From: Onstottus_B arcticum | GTDB lineage: Bacteria; Acidobacteriota; Blastocatellia; UBA7656 | Reading direction: 5' to 3' | Length of the DNA: 64,000 nucleotides | Assembly (NCBI GenBank): GCA_038040485.1 | Contig: JBBPIE010000012.1 | Span: 1-64,000, forward strand | Shown here: positions 52,996-61,737 of the stretch, in pieces | How the letters are laid out: the number at the start of each line of letters is the position of its first letter | Position numbering within the stretch: the stretch's first letter is position 1 | Translations under genes and position numbers: made by a program | The notes under the pieces: generated by a model | The model's database searches: none | What the model was told of the DNA's origin: nothing | What the model saw: the letters and a program-made list of their open reading frames with translations, nothing else

Positions 52996-53035
52996 CTTAT
53001 TGAAACCAAACGCGATTGCTCACGCTCGATTCGTC

Positions 53036-54069
53036 ACCCCGATTGTGAGCCAGTCGCTAACCAAAAGACAAGGCTCACATGAACTGTCCAACCTGCGATG
53101 CGCAGGCCCAGCGGTACGGCAGAAACCGTAGTGGTCAACAGCGCTTTCATTGCCTCGCGTGCAATACAACCTTCATCCAGCCCAGCGCCAGGCCGTTGGG
53201 CCGGATGATACTCGCCGAAGACAAGGCGCTGATGTGTCTCAACCTTCTCGTTGAAGGCAACAGCATCAGAAGCACAGAGCGAATCACTGGCGTTCATCGT
53301 GACACAATCCTCGATCTGCTTCTGGTCATGGGTGAGAAGTGCGAGCGATTAGGCGAACAGCGCATTAGAAATCTTAGTGTTCGAGACGTACAGTGCGACG
53401 AGACCTGGGGATTTGTGGGTATGAAACAAAAGATGAAAAACTTCCTTGGGATCGAGAGCGACGAACTAGGCGACGCTTACTGCTTTATCGCAATCGAACG
53501 CCATACGAAGTTGATTCTTGCTTGGCATCTTGGCCAGCGCAATAGACCAAACACAATCGCCTTCACTGAGAAGCTTGAGCGCGCAACAAGCGGCGGCTTT
53601 CAAATCAGCACCGATGGATTCGCGCCGTATCGGGACGCCATTGTTTATAGCCTTGGCGGTCATCTGGTGGACTTCGCACAGATCGTCAAGGTCTACGCCG
53701 CCAGTCGCGAAGGCGAACAGCGATACTCGCCCGCAGAGGTCATTGATTGCGTCAAAACTCCGATCTTCGGCAATCCAGACTTGGCCCGTGTCTGCACATC
53801 ACATATCGAAAGACAGAATCTCACGGTGCGCATGTCCATGCGGAGAATGACGCGACTGACCAACGCCTTTTCAAAGAAGTGGCTCAATCATAAGGCCGCG
53901 TATGCGCTCTACTTCGCGCACTACAACTTCTGCCGAGTGCATTCTACTCTCAGAGTGACGCCCGCGATGGAGTCTGGTATAACAAACCACGTTTGGAGTC
54001 TGGCGGAACTGCTCGCGGCCTAGCCGGAAAGTGGAGCCAAGCTTCGCCGTCCACGCTGACAATCGGTGT
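53036..54069 (+). mobile_element. IS1-family insertion sequence
   Basis: 15-bp imperfect inverted repeats, ACCCCGATTGTGAGC (53036-53050) and the inverse of ACACCGATTGTCAGC (54055-54069), match at 13 positions and bracket a single transposase gene; total 1,034 bp. No target duplication was recognised beside these ends. It inserted between hicB and the membrane-protein gene. Confidence 0.55.
53079..54023 (+). CDS. IS1-family transposase
   Basis: 314 residues, one uninterrupted frame. N-terminal zinc ribbon (MNCPTCDAQAQRYGRNRSGQ ... CLACNTTF), helix-turn-helix (SIRSTERITGVHRDTILDLL), then a DDE domain: VQCDETWGFVG, ISTDGFAPYRDAI and SHIERQNLTVRMSMRR. This is the long ISMhu11-like IS1 form without programmed frameshift. 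All three catalytic acids appear present, so it could be active. Confidence 0.88.
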   Translation: MNCPTCDAQAQRYGRNRSGQQRFHCLACNTTFIQPSARPLGRMILAEDKALMCLNLLVEGNSIRSTERITGVHRDTILDLLLVMGEKCERLGEQRIRNLSVRDVQCDETWGFVGMKQKMKNFLGIESDELGDAYCFIAIERHTKLILAWHLGQRNRPNTIAFTEKLERATSGGFQISTDGFAPYRDAIVYSLGGHLVDFAQIVKVYAASREGEQRYSPAEVIDCVKTPIFGNPDLARVCTSHIERQNLTVRMSMRRMTRLTNAFSKKWLNHKAAYALYFAHYNFCRVHSTLRVTPAMESGITNHVWSLAELLAA

Positions 54070-54110
54070 CTTAGGTTTTTTGATCAGTCCATACCGAGGA
54101 TGCTATCTAG

Positions 54111-54902
54111 ATGGCGCCAGAGCAAGGTCATACCAAGAGCGATTCCGCCAAGGGTGATAAGAACCGTAACCACGCCCCATACGGTGATCTTCACCGGATT
54201 CTTATCGCTGGAGGCATTCTTTTTGCAGGCTTGCTCTTTGGTAGCATTTTGATTCCCAATTTGACCGAGCGCGTTAAGTTCTTCACCGTAAACGCCCTCA
54301 GCCTTCTTGTCTTTGTGGCCATCGTTGTCCAAGCACACATCTATCGCAGGCAGTGGGAAGTAATGAAAACCCAAGAAGGAATCTTGGAAAGGCAGGCGAA
54401 GGCATTTGAGGCTCAAGTGGTCGCCATGCAAGAAAGCATGAAGATCGCTCAGCAAACTATGATATATGCCCAGCGCGCCTACTTGGCCATCTCCGAACGT
54501 CGAATAGACTCCCCTGATCAAAAGTATCTGTTCTTTCGACTCACGATTAAGAATTTCGGTCTTACACCCGCCAGTCATGTTCGGATATTTGCTACTGCGG
54601 AAATGAGAAAACAGCCGCCTGACCCGCACGATACGTCTTCGGCTGATTGGCATGACCTTGGTCTGATTCCCCCAGGAGAGGAAGTCGAAGCAATCAGTAA
54701 CAGCATTGGTAAGGCGCAAGAAGATTGGGCTAGTCAACGGCGTAGGAGTCGGAACGCTGATCGCGTCGATTTCTATTGTTGGGGCATTGTTCAGTATCGG
54801 GACATCTTTGAAGAAGACCGTGAAACTTCGTTTTGTCTCATTGAGGACCTGCAAGGACCATTGCGTGTTAGACCATACATGATTGGCAATGAGACTACCT
54901 AA
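54111..54902 (+). CDS. Membrane-anchored hypothetical protein
   Basis: 263 residues. Two TM helices near the N-terminus (LIAGGILFAGLLFGSILIPN, FFTVNALSLLVFVAIVVQAH), a coiled-coil segment (MKTQEGILERQAKAFEAQVV ...) and a C-terminal Ig-like beta domain (RAYLAISERRI, LTIKNFGLTPASHVRI). Many bacteria have such TM-coiled-coil-RAYV proteins of unknown role. Codon pattern is consistent with a real gene; the long opposite frame is rejected. Start ATG 54111. Confidence 0.65.
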   Translation: MAPEQGHTKSDSAKGDKNRNHAPYGDLHRILIAGGILFAGLLFGSILIPNLTERVKFFTVNALSLLVFVAIVVQAHIYRRQWEVMKTQEGILERQAKAFEAQVVAMQESMKIAQQTMIYAQRAYLAISERRIDSPDQKYLFFRLTIKNFGLTPASHVRIFATAEMRKQPPDPHDTSSADWHDLGLIPPGEEVEAISNSIGKAQEDWASQRRRSRNADRVDFYCWGIVQYRDIFEEDRETSFCLIEDLQGPLRVRPYMIGNETT

Positions 54903-55067
54903 GCAGAAGAGGAATAAGAACAAGCCTCTGACATACCAGAAGCCATAACAAATGGTCGCAAGAATCAGCTCCACTCTTAGATGTGTAGTAAGATAGAACT
55001 CGCTGAAGACAACGCCAGTTACCGGCTAGAAACGGGCCGAAGAGTACGACCGCCAAGGGGAGAACAA

Positions 55068-55688
55068 ATGAAGCAATCTATCTCAGTGTTAATGACCTTG
55101 TGCCTTGCAACCTTGGCTGTGTGTTTCTTGACGACCATGGCGATTGGCGGTCAAACAAAGAAATCGTCGGTCCGTGCATCAACGAATAAGCCGGCCGAGA
55201 GCGAAGTGAGGGCGTTAGCCCGGAGGATTGGAAGCGCCCAAGCCGATTTGGCGGGCGCTTCCAGGGGATACAAAGCAAGTCTTGAGAAGGTGCTCCCGTT
55301 CGAAGAAGACGAGCGCAAGAACGCCGCGGAAGAAGTTGAACGTCGCAAGCATCTCATCGCCGAAGGCGTCGCTTCAAAACGGGACCTCGAAGAAAGCGAG
55401 CGCAGGCTGACCAGCGCGGAAGCAAAGGTGAACGAGACGCGCAAACAACTTAGTGAAGCAGACGACCTGATCAGAGAAGCCACCGAAGCGGCAATCGATC
55501 CGATGACACAGGCTAGAAGACTACTGGCACAGGAAAGGAAACGTGAGCGCACGGATAAAGGCCGCGTTTACTACGTTCGCTTTATCATCATCGGAGAGAT
55601 AGCGATCTACGATTACTCAGGCGCAATATCGGGCCAGGTAATAAAGCATCGCCAACGCATCAAGGTTGATTCGAGGAGATACTATTAA
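55068..55688 (+). CDS. Periplasmic coiled-coil protein
   Basis: 206 residues. Signal peptide MKQSISVLMTLCLATLAVCF; AGGGGAGA precedes the ATG. The centre is a long helix (EDERKNAAEEVERRKHLIAE, then GVASKRDLEESERRLTSAEA), of the hairpin type in membrane-fusion proteins (cf. GVASKRDLEEA in HlyD/MFP adaptors). The C-terminus is short and basic. It may be an adaptor fragment; no efflux pump is next to it. Upstream in-frame codons are disregarded. Confidence 0.68.
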   Translation: MKQSISVLMTLCLATLAVCFLTTMAIGGQTKKSSVRASTNKPAESEVRALARRIGSAQADLAGASRGYKASLEKVLPFEEDERKNAAEEVERRKHLIAEGVASKRDLEESERRLTSAEAKVNETRKQLSEADDLIREATEAAIDPMTQARRLLAQERKRERTDKGRVYYVRFIIIGEIAIYDYSGAISGQVIKHRQRIKVDSRRYY

Positions 55689-55730
55689 GCTTTGAGGGAG
55701 GAATTGCGCGGACCAAAACTAGCCAAACTT

Positions 55731-55964
55731 CTATTTGTTGGCTTTCCTGCCTGCCGTTTTCTTCGGTCTTCCACCTACACTGGGCTTGAACTTCTCAACC
55801 TCAGAGCGCAACACAAACGGGTAGCCGTCAATGACGATCTTCGTCAGCTTGCCCCGTTGAACAAGTCCCACTATCGCCTGCGTAGACACCCCGCGCATTC
55901 GGGCGGCTGTGGTTTGCCTGACTAAATCCTCTGGATTGAATTTCACTTTCCGCCCTAAACTCAT
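55731..55964 (-). CDS. Small HTH protein, excisionase/MerR-like
   Basis: 77 residues: a helix-turn-helix with RQTTAARMRGVSTQAIVGLV, then a wing QRGKLTKIVIDGYPFVLRSE and a Lys/Arg tail GGRPKKTAGRK resembling an AT-hook. This is the pattern of DNA-binding excisionase or MerR-like regulators of mobile elements. ATG 55964; a TTG at 55976 is an alternative. It is opposite in direction to the preceding genes. Confidence 0.7.
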   Translation of the reverse strand: MSLGRKVKFNPEDLVRQTTAARMRGVSTQAIVGLVQRGKLTKIVIDGYPFVLRSEVEKFKPSVGGRPKKTAGRKANK

Positions 55965-55994
55965 TGACGGCTTCAATGAGTTAGCGGCATAATG

Positions 55995-56037
55995 CGAAGG
56001 CCCGGCTAGACACTAAACCACGATTGCCGGGCCTTCG
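55995..56037. terminator. GC-rich hairpin CGAAGGCCCGGC
   Basis: Perfect 12-bp arms CGAAGGCCCGGC/GCCGGGCCTTCG with a 19-base loop, just upstream of the HTH gene (opposite strand). No U-run. A second imperfect GC stem (GGGACGGGGCCGC with GCGGCCCTTGTCCC) follows at about 56060-56106. These could be protein-binding or RNA structures. Confidence 0.35.
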
Positions 56038-56138
56038 GCACAAATGCCGAAGTCACTCACGGGACGGGGCCGCTTCTACCTTTGCCCGGAGATGCGGCCC
56101 TTGTCCCGTTCTACAAACTCGAAAGACTACCCGAAGTT

Positions 56139-56336
56139 ATGCCAGACACGCCAGAGAAACGAAAGGGAAAGCCGACTCTGGTTAAGCCGTCGCCTTTTCC
56201 GGTCGGGCTTTCCCTCACTCCGCTACAGCTTCTCGGATTCATTCTAAAGATGGTGCTGAAAGATCGGATCACTGACGATGAGATAGACAGGATTTGTTCA
56301 ATCTACTACGACACTGTAAGGAAGTGGTTCGGGTGA
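56139..56336 (+). CDS. Small hypothetical protein
   Basis: 65 residues: MPDTPEKRKGKPTLVKPSPF, then PVGLSLTPLQLLGFILKMVL and KDRITDDEIDRICSIYYDTV. An amphipathic helical C-terminus; no family. No Shine-Dalgarno. Plausible small phage- or island-type gene; frame is open upstream to 56082. Confidence 0.35.
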   Translation: MPDTPEKRKGKPTLVKPSPFPVGLSLTPLQLLGFILKMVLKDRITDDEIDRICSIYYDTVRKWFG

Positions 56337-56461
56337 TATTTTAATTCCGATTCAACAATCGAGCGAATCCGTTTCTCTTTCGCGATACCCTGCAAAAGCT
56401 CATCAACTCGCCTAACCTAGAGTACAAAAACCTCACGAAAGACACGGCAGCAAACCACTAG

Positions 56462-56490
56462 AAATCCCGGCTGCGACTCAGCCGGTATTT
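56462..56490. terminator. Bidirectional terminator-like hairpin
   Basis: AAATCCCGGCTG-CGACT-CAGCCGGTATTT, 11 of 12 pairs, A/T ends on both sides, located between the end of a plus-strand gene and the end of the minus-strand zinc-ribbon gene. Confidence 0.5.
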
Positions 56491-56526
56491 GTGGGTATCT
56501 GTTACGACTCCTAGCGGGCGGGGCCT

Positions 56527-56967
56527 TTAATTTGACCTTAATCTTTGCTTCGCTTCTAACAGCGTTAACGCCCTCCCCGTATCATCGTGGATTCCCAAAG
56601 CGCTGTGGCAGGTTAGACATGAGAAATGCGGGCCGGTGTGGGACCGCCCTTCTTTATACTCGGTGAGGGGTTTATCGCAGCCAGGGCAATAAGCCGTCAA
56701 GTTGCGATCCCATTTAATACCGAACACAACTCTTAATCTGTTGCGTAACCGATGATGGAGATAGAGCACATATGCCAGAAGTACCAATATTGCTAAAAGC
56801 GCTAAGCCTAATATTCTTTGTAGCATCCGGGGCTCTAGTCGCAACCAAAGGGGCTCGAATAGTGGCGGGAACACCGCCCACAAAAGCGTTCCAAATAGGA
56901 CTAGCGCTGGGATTACTACTAGCGTCAATGTATGCTCTAGTAGCAGTTCTTTTAGTTTTTGCAGCAT
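56527..56967 (-). CDS. Membrane-anchored zinc-ribbon protein (1)
   Basis: 146 residues from ATG 56967 (GGAG upstream). Two TM helices (LTLVVIPALVLFGTLLWAVF, ILGLALLAILVLLAYVLYLH) and a cytosolic zinc ribbon YCPGCDKPL ... FSCLTCHSAL. Same plan as the next gene upstream, so the two may be related or act together. Similar TM plus zinc-finger proteins occur in defence islands, but nothing specific can be assigned. Confidence 0.65.
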   Translation of the reverse strand: MLQKLKELLLEHTLTLVVIPALVLFGTLLWAVFPPLFEPLWLRLEPRMLQRILGLALLAILVLLAYVLYLHHRLRNRLRVVFGIKWDRNLTAYCPGCDKPLTEYKEGRSHTGPHFSCLTCHSALGIHDDTGRALTLLEAKQRLRSN

Positions 56968-57028
56968 CCCTCTTGCTCCCATCCTCATCTCGACGACACA
57001 AAGCATCCTCCATCCGGTTCTAAAACGG

Positions 57029-57637
57029 TCAATCGCTGGCCTTGTCCTTTGCGATCTGTTGCTGCTCTTCCACTCTCTGTTTCCATCTACCACTACGGAG
57101 ATAGCCATCTCTGACATCCCTGGCGAGCGACACGATTGTACCTTCGTCCCCAACGTAACTGTACAGCGTAGTGTTACACCGCGTGCATACAAGTCTCTCC
57201 GTGATGGGCTGTTTGCCGTAGTAACTCACATCGACAAGGCCCGCACGATCTACCTTACGTTGCAGCGCCGTACTACACCGGCGACAGAAAGGCTTAGGCC
57301 GTCCCGGTTTCCCATCAAGCCAAGTCCATTCCCACTCGATACCGGGAAACTCATCAAAGGAGTCACGGAGATAGCTGTTCTCCGGCAAGTCCACGGACTT
57401 CTCATCGGTTCCGGTTGCAGCGCGATACAGACAGACCACAATCCATATACAAAGCGGAATAAGCACCAGCAGCCAAAGCGGGACTTGAATATGTATCAAG
57501 CCCAACAAAGCATCACGAGCCCACCTGAGAAAGCCAAGGGCTCTTGGATAGACCTTCGGAAGAAAGAACGCCGCAACCGCAGCTACGACTCCACCAACAA
57601 TGGTGATGAGCAATCCGGTTCGAGTCTTCTTTCTCAT
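57029..57637 (-). CDS. Membrane-anchored zinc-ribbon protein (2)
   Basis: 202 residues. Two TM helices (LLITIVGGVVAAVAAFFLP, PLWLLVLIPLCIWIVVCLYR), a soluble domain with paired C-x2-C knuckles (FCRRCSTAL, LVCTRCNTTL) and a charged tail QRVEEQQQIAKDKASD. It precedes the shorter zinc-ribbon protein by 61 bases in the same direction. Unknown function; the tandem of the same architecture is notable. Confidence 0.68.
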   Translation of the reverse strand: MRKKTRTGLLITIVGGVVAAVAAFFLPKVYPRALGFLRWARDALLGLIHIQVPLWLLVLIPLCIWIVVCLYRAATGTDEKSVDLPENSYLRDSFDEFPGIEWEWTWLDGKPGRPKPFCRRCSTALQRKVDRAGLVDVSYYGKQPITERLVCTRCNTTLYSYVGDEGTIVSLARDVRDGYLRSGRWKQRVEEQQQIAKDKASD

Positions 57638-57663
57638 CTTGATCGAGATTAATGGAGGCTACT

Positions 57664-57840
57664 ATGACAGAACTCAGACCATGTCCATTCTGCGGCGCTC
57701 GCAACCTTGCTGTTATGTCTTTTCCCAACGACCCAGAGCTACCAAACCCTCGGTGGATAAGCTGTAACACCTGTGACGCCCAAGGCCCAAGAGGAGAAAC
57801 CGAAGCAGACGCAATTAAGGCTTGGAACACTCGCCCTTAA
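57664..57840 (+). CDS. Lar-like restriction-alleviation zinc-ribbon protein
   Basis: 58 residues. MTELRPCPFCGARNLAVMSF, then WISCNTCDAQGPRGETEADA and IKAWNTRP: two C-x2-C knuckles and the closing A-x-x-W-N-x-R of Lar family phage proteins that relieve type I restriction. GGAGG five bases upstream decides ATG 57664. Its presence supports a prophage- or island-derived origin of the region. Anti-restriction activity is known only for the family. Confidence 0.8.
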   Translation: MTELRPCPFCGARNLAVMSFPNDPELPNPRWISCNTCDAQGPRGETEADAIKAWNTRP

Positions 57841-58183
57841 CCCCATCCTCCTCGTCGCTTGCGGCCCATCTTACAGTCTGGGATTGCCTTGCATCAAGTA
57901 CACAGTCCCCGCAAGAGTAGACCACGCAAGAATAGCGGGACAGCCGCAGCAAGCCAAGTTGACGGGGTGGCTTCACTCTGAAAAACTCAGCAACGCAGGA
58001 ATTATCAAAACTACCCGATTCCCGAGTCAAAATGAGGCTGGAGTTACTATTGACCGACCAACTCAAGAATAGGACACCACCTACCGCGCGCGTAACTTCG
58101 CATCGGAAACTCCGCTCTGATAAACTGCTGCGCGGCAGTCGAGGCGGCTGCCGGCCAACTCTCACTATCAACCAGGAGGAACG
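57841..58183. other. Intergenic region before M14 peptidase
   Basis: No supported gene. Holds the promoter region for the M14 gene, with AGGAGG just before its ATG. No clear -10/-35 or hairpin chosen. It probably includes the right edge of the accessory island. Confidence 0.4.
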
Positions 58184-61100
58184 ATGCTCAAACGTTACTT
58201 TGCCGTAGCGCTGCTGGTTTGCGTTACGCTGGTCGCGGCGCAGGCAGGCCTCGCCGGACAGAACAGCGGTGCAGGCGCGCCCAAACCGGGGCGCGATCCG
58301 AAACAACCGATTGACGAGGAGTACTCCAAAAAAATCCGCGAGTACACGACTGAGCCGTTCTTCCTCTCGCCGCTCGTAGACTACTTGCCGGCGTCGAAAA
58401 CCGTGCCGACTCCCAAAGAAGTCCTGGGCGACATCGCGGGCGCGCCCGGCAAGCTGCCCTATTCGCACGAGGTCTATCGCTACATGCGGATGCTCGAGAA
58501 AGCGAGCCCGCGCGTGAAGGTCTTCTCGATCGGGACAACCGAAGAAGGCCGCGAGATGATTGCCGTAGCTGTAACGTCGGAAGCCAATCTAGCCAGGCTT
58601 GAGGAGAATCGCGCGCGACTGGCCAAACTTGCCGACCCGCGCACCATCAACCTGAACGACGATGAAGCCGACAAGTTGGTCGCTGCTTCGACTCCGATTT
58701 ATTACATCACCGGAACGATTCACTCTCCCGAGACGGGCTCGCCCACGGCGTTGATGGAGTTAGCGTACAGGCTCGCGGTTGACGAGAGCCCTTACGTAAA
58801 AGCGATTCGCGAAGGCGTCGTTACGCTCATCACCCCGGTCGTCGAAGTCGACGGACGAGACCGGATGGTAGACGTGTACAACTGGCACCTTGCGCATCCT
58901 AACGAGAACTGGCCGCCGCTGATCTACTGGGGTCACTACGTGGCGCATGACAACAATCGCGACGCGATGGGTATGACTTTGAAGCTAACGCAGAACGTGG
59001 CTAAGACTTTCATGACGTGGAAGGCGCAGGTGCTTCACGACCTTCACGAATCGGTTCCTTATCTCTACGACAACACGGTCGGCGACGGGCCGTACAACGC
59101 GTGGATCGATCCGATACTCGCCGACGAATGGCAGATGATCGGATGGAACAACGTTTCGGAGATGACCAAGTTCGGGATGCCGGGTGTGTTCACTCACGGG
59201 ACGTTTGACACGTGGTCGCCGGGCTATTTGATGTTCATCGCGGCGCTGCACAACGGCATCAGCCGATTGTACGAGACGTTCGGCAACGCTGGCGCGGACA
59301 CCGTCGAGCGTACGCTTTCTGTCGAAGAGTATTCGCGCACGTGGTACCGGCAGAACCCGCCGCTGCCAAAGGTCAAGTGGTCTCAGCGGAACAACAACAA
59401 CTACCAGGAGACTGGACTGCTGACGGCGCTGTCTTACTTTAATGCGAACAGCAAGCTCTTTCTGAAGAACTTCTATCTCAAGTCGAAGCGCTCGATCGAG
59501 AAGCCGAAGACAGCGGGTCCGGCGGCTTATGTGTTTCCTGCCGACGATCCAAGGCCAGGCGCACAAGCCGAGCTGTTGAGGGTTCTTCAGATGCAGGGCT
59601 GCGAGATTTCGCGAGCGACCGCGCCGTTCTCGGTGACCGTGAAAAAGAAACAACCTGTTTCGGAGAAGAAGGAAGGCGCTGCCGATCAAAAGCCGGCCGA
59701 TCAAAAACCCGTCGATCAAAAGCTCGACCCGAAGGATGGCCCGAGCGATCAAAAGCCAGCAGATCAAAAACCTGCAGAGCAGAAACCCGAGCCGAAGGCT
59801 GAACCAAAGAAACCGGAGACCGAGACTCGGCAGTTTGCGGCCGGGACTTATGTTGTTCGGATGGATCAGCCTTACTCGCGGATCGCCGATGCCTTGCTCG
59901 ACTATCAATACTGGAGTCCCAACGATCCGCAAAAGCAAGTCTACGACGACACTGGATGGACCTTTGGCGAGCTTGGCAATGTTCAAGTCGTTCGGGTCAC
60001 CGACGTCACAGTGCTGAACGCAGCTATGGAACGCGTCAACGGCGAGGTGCGCGCTTCCGGAGCGTTGAGCGGCAATGGGCACGTCTTTATCATCAACCAC
60101 AACACCGACAACGCGTTGATGACTCTGCGCTATCGATTCAAGAACGTGCAGTTCGAAGCAGCCGAAGAACCGTTTGAGGCCGCGGGGCAGAAGTTCAATC
60201 GCGGTTCGTTTATCATTCGCGGCGTCACGGAAACCGAGTTGGAGACCGCAGCTCGCGAGCTTGGTCTGAAGGTGTTCGCCATCGAATCTCCGCCATCGGT
60301 GAAGACTCACGCGGTGAAAGCCGCGCGGATCGCGATGCTGCACACCTGGCTGAGCACGCAGGACGAAGGGTGGTGGCGAATCGCGCTCGACGGGTTGAAG
60401 ATTCCCTATGACTACATCAGCACTCAGGATGTAGCGAAGGACAACAACCTCAACGCGAAGTACGACGTGATTCTCTTCGGGCCTGTAGGAGTGGGGCCGC
60501 AGCGAATCGTCGATGGCATGCCGATGAACGGGAACGCGCTGCCGTGGAAGACGACTCAGCTGACGCCTAACATCGGCAAGCTCGACTCGACGGATGATAT
60601 GCGGCCGGGGCTGGGGTTCCTCGGGCTCGATAACTTGCAGAACTTCGTCAAACGCGGCGGGCTCTTGATCAGCGTGATGGACACGGCAAACCTGGCGGTG
60701 CAGTTCGGACTCTCGCCGGGCGTTTCTGTTGCGGCCTCACAACGGCTCAAGGTAGTGGGCTCGATCCTTCGAAGCAAGTTCGTCGATTCGACCAGCCCGA
60801 TCGCGTATGGATATGGTGACTCGCTTTCGATCTATTGCGATCAAGGACTGATCTTCAACTTGAGCAACACAGTCGGCGGAGGACGCCGCCGGTCACCGGA
60901 AGTTCGCGACCGCCCGACGGGACGCGGTACGGCGGATGACCCGGACACGCCTCAGAACCGGGCAGGGATGGAAGCTCCGGAAGAACCCAAGGCAGAACCC
61001 TGGCAAGCGTTGCCGCTGACCGACGAGCAACGCCGCAACGGAATCTACGTCATCCCTCCGCAGCTCAGGCCTCGCGCGGTGCTTCGATATGGCGACGCGA

Positions 61101-61312
61101 AAGACTTGCTGGTATCGGGCTTGTTGGATGGCGGCGCCGAACTCGCTCAACACGCAGCGGTGATCGACGTACCTGTCGGCAGCGGTCACGTGGTGCTGTT
61201 CTCAAACAACCCGATCTGGCGCGGCGAGACCACGGGGAGCTACTTTCTTGTGTTCAATGCGATCTTGAATTTCGATAGTTTGAACGCGGGAAGAAAGCTC
61301 GATGAGAAGTGA
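58184..61312 (+). CDS. Exported M14-type zinc carboxypeptidase, large
   Basis: 1042 residues. Signal peptide (MLKRYFAVALLVCVTLVAAQ); catalytic domain with zinc ligands H180 and E183 in GTIHSPETG and H288 in VLHDLHES. A low-complexity spacer (DQKPADQKP, EPKAEPKKPE), about residues 485-545, splits the protein. The C-terminal half includes a DJ-1/glutamine-amidotransferase-like region (ARIAMLHTWLSTQDEGWWRI ... VILFGPVG) and ends in a beta-rich tail. Such multi-domain M14 proteins are common in Acidobacteriota and are presumed to digest peptides outside the cell. AGGAGG precedes ATG 58184. Confidence 0.88.
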   Translation: MLKRYFAVALLVCVTLVAAQAGLAGQNSGAGAPKPGRDPKQPIDEEYSKKIREYTTEPFFLSPLVDYLPASKTVPTPKEVLGDIAGAPGKLPYSHEVYRYMRMLEKASPRVKVFSIGTTEEGREMIAVAVTSEANLARLEENRARLAKLADPRTINLNDDEADKLVAASTPIYYITGTIHSPETGSPTALMELAYRLAVDESPYVKAIREGVVTLITPVVEVDGRDRMVDVYNWHLAHPNENWPPLIYWGHYVAHDNNRDAMGMTLKLTQNVAKTFMTWKAQVLHDLHESVPYLYDNTVGDGPYNAWIDPILADEWQMIGWNNVSEMTKFGMPGVFTHGTFDTWSPGYLMFIAALHNGISRLYETFGNAGADTVERTLSVEEYSRTWYRQNPPLPKVKWSQRNNNNYQETGLLTALSYFNANSKLFLKNFYLKSKRSIEKPKTAGPAAYVFPADDPRPGAQAELLRVLQMQGCEISRATAPFSVTVKKKQPVSEKKEGAADQKPADQKPVDQKLDPKDGPSDQKPADQKPAEQKPEPKAEPKKPETETRQFAAGTYVVRMDQPYSRIADALLDYQYWSPNDPQKQVYDDTGWTFGELGNVQVVRVTDVTVLNAAMERVNGEVRASGALSGNGHVFIINHNTDNALMTLRYRFKNVQFEAAEEPFEAAGQKFNRGSFIIRGVTETELETAARELGLKVFAIESPPSVKTHAVKAARIAMLHTWLSTQDEGWWRIALDGLKIPYDYISTQDVAKDNNLNAKYDVILFGPVGVGPQRIVDGMPMNGNALPWKTTQLTPNIGKLDSTDDMRPGLGFLGLDNLQNFVKRGGLLISVMDTANLAVQFGLSPGVSVAASQRLKVVGSILRSKFVDSTSPIAYGYGDSLSIYCDQGLIFNLSNTVGGGRRRSPEVRDRPTGRGTADDPDTPQNRAGMEAPEEPKAEPWQALPLTDEQRRNGIYVIPPQLRPRAVLRYGDAKDLLVSGLLDGGAELAQHAAVIDVPVGSGHVVLFSNNPIWRGETTGSYFLVFNAILNFDSLNAGRKLDEK

Positions 61313-61428
61313 TCAGTGCTCCACTGCGCCGTCTCTGCTCTTGCAGTGAGTGCTGGCGTTTTGCTTTCCCGGATGCGGACACTGCTATGGTATGGTAGTT
61401 TCCGATTAGAGCGAGAAGGAGAAAGGGC

Positions 61429-61587
61429 ATGAGCAGGGAAACGCCGGCAAGAAAGAACGGGCAGACAGCAAAGCAGCGACCCAAGCGGCGCAAACAATCT
61501 GCGCCGGAGCTTCCAGAGAAGACGAAGAAACTCATTCCCAAGGCCTTCCGGTTAGCCTACGAACAACATCACGGTAAAAGCTCCTGA
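61429..61587 (+). CDS. Small very basic protein, 52 residues
   Basis: MSRETPARKNGQTAKQRPKR, then RKQSAPELPEKTKKLIPKAF and RLAYEQHHGKSS. AAGGAGA is ideally placed before the ATG and the frame is free of alternative explanations. A highly basic N-terminus suggests nucleic-acid binding. No family recognised. Confidence 0.5.
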   Translation: MSRETPARKNGQTAKQRPKRRKQSAPELPEKTKKLIPKAFRLAYEQHHGKSS

Positions 61588-61737
61588 TGCTGGGATGATT
61601 TCAAAGCGATCCAGTATTATTGTCCGGTCAAACTCATTCGCGGGTTCGATTTCTTTAAGTGATGTGGGGTTAAACTTCCTTGCCGCGTCTCCGCCATAGA
61701 GCCACGCGCGAGACCGCATAACGAAAGGACAAGAGTC

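Noticed and set aside
54084..54974. Open frame of 296 residues on the minus strand
   Set aside because: Antisense to the 54111-54902 gene, which has coherent TM, coiled-coil and beta domains; the minus reading looks low-information and would overlap it fully.
57841..58072. Open frame after the Lar-like gene
   Set aside because: No start signal, no recognisable domain and composition like non-coding sequence.
58985..60343. 452-residue minus-strand frame
   Set aside because: Shadow of the M14 carboxypeptidase; Arg/Leu-rich composition without domains.
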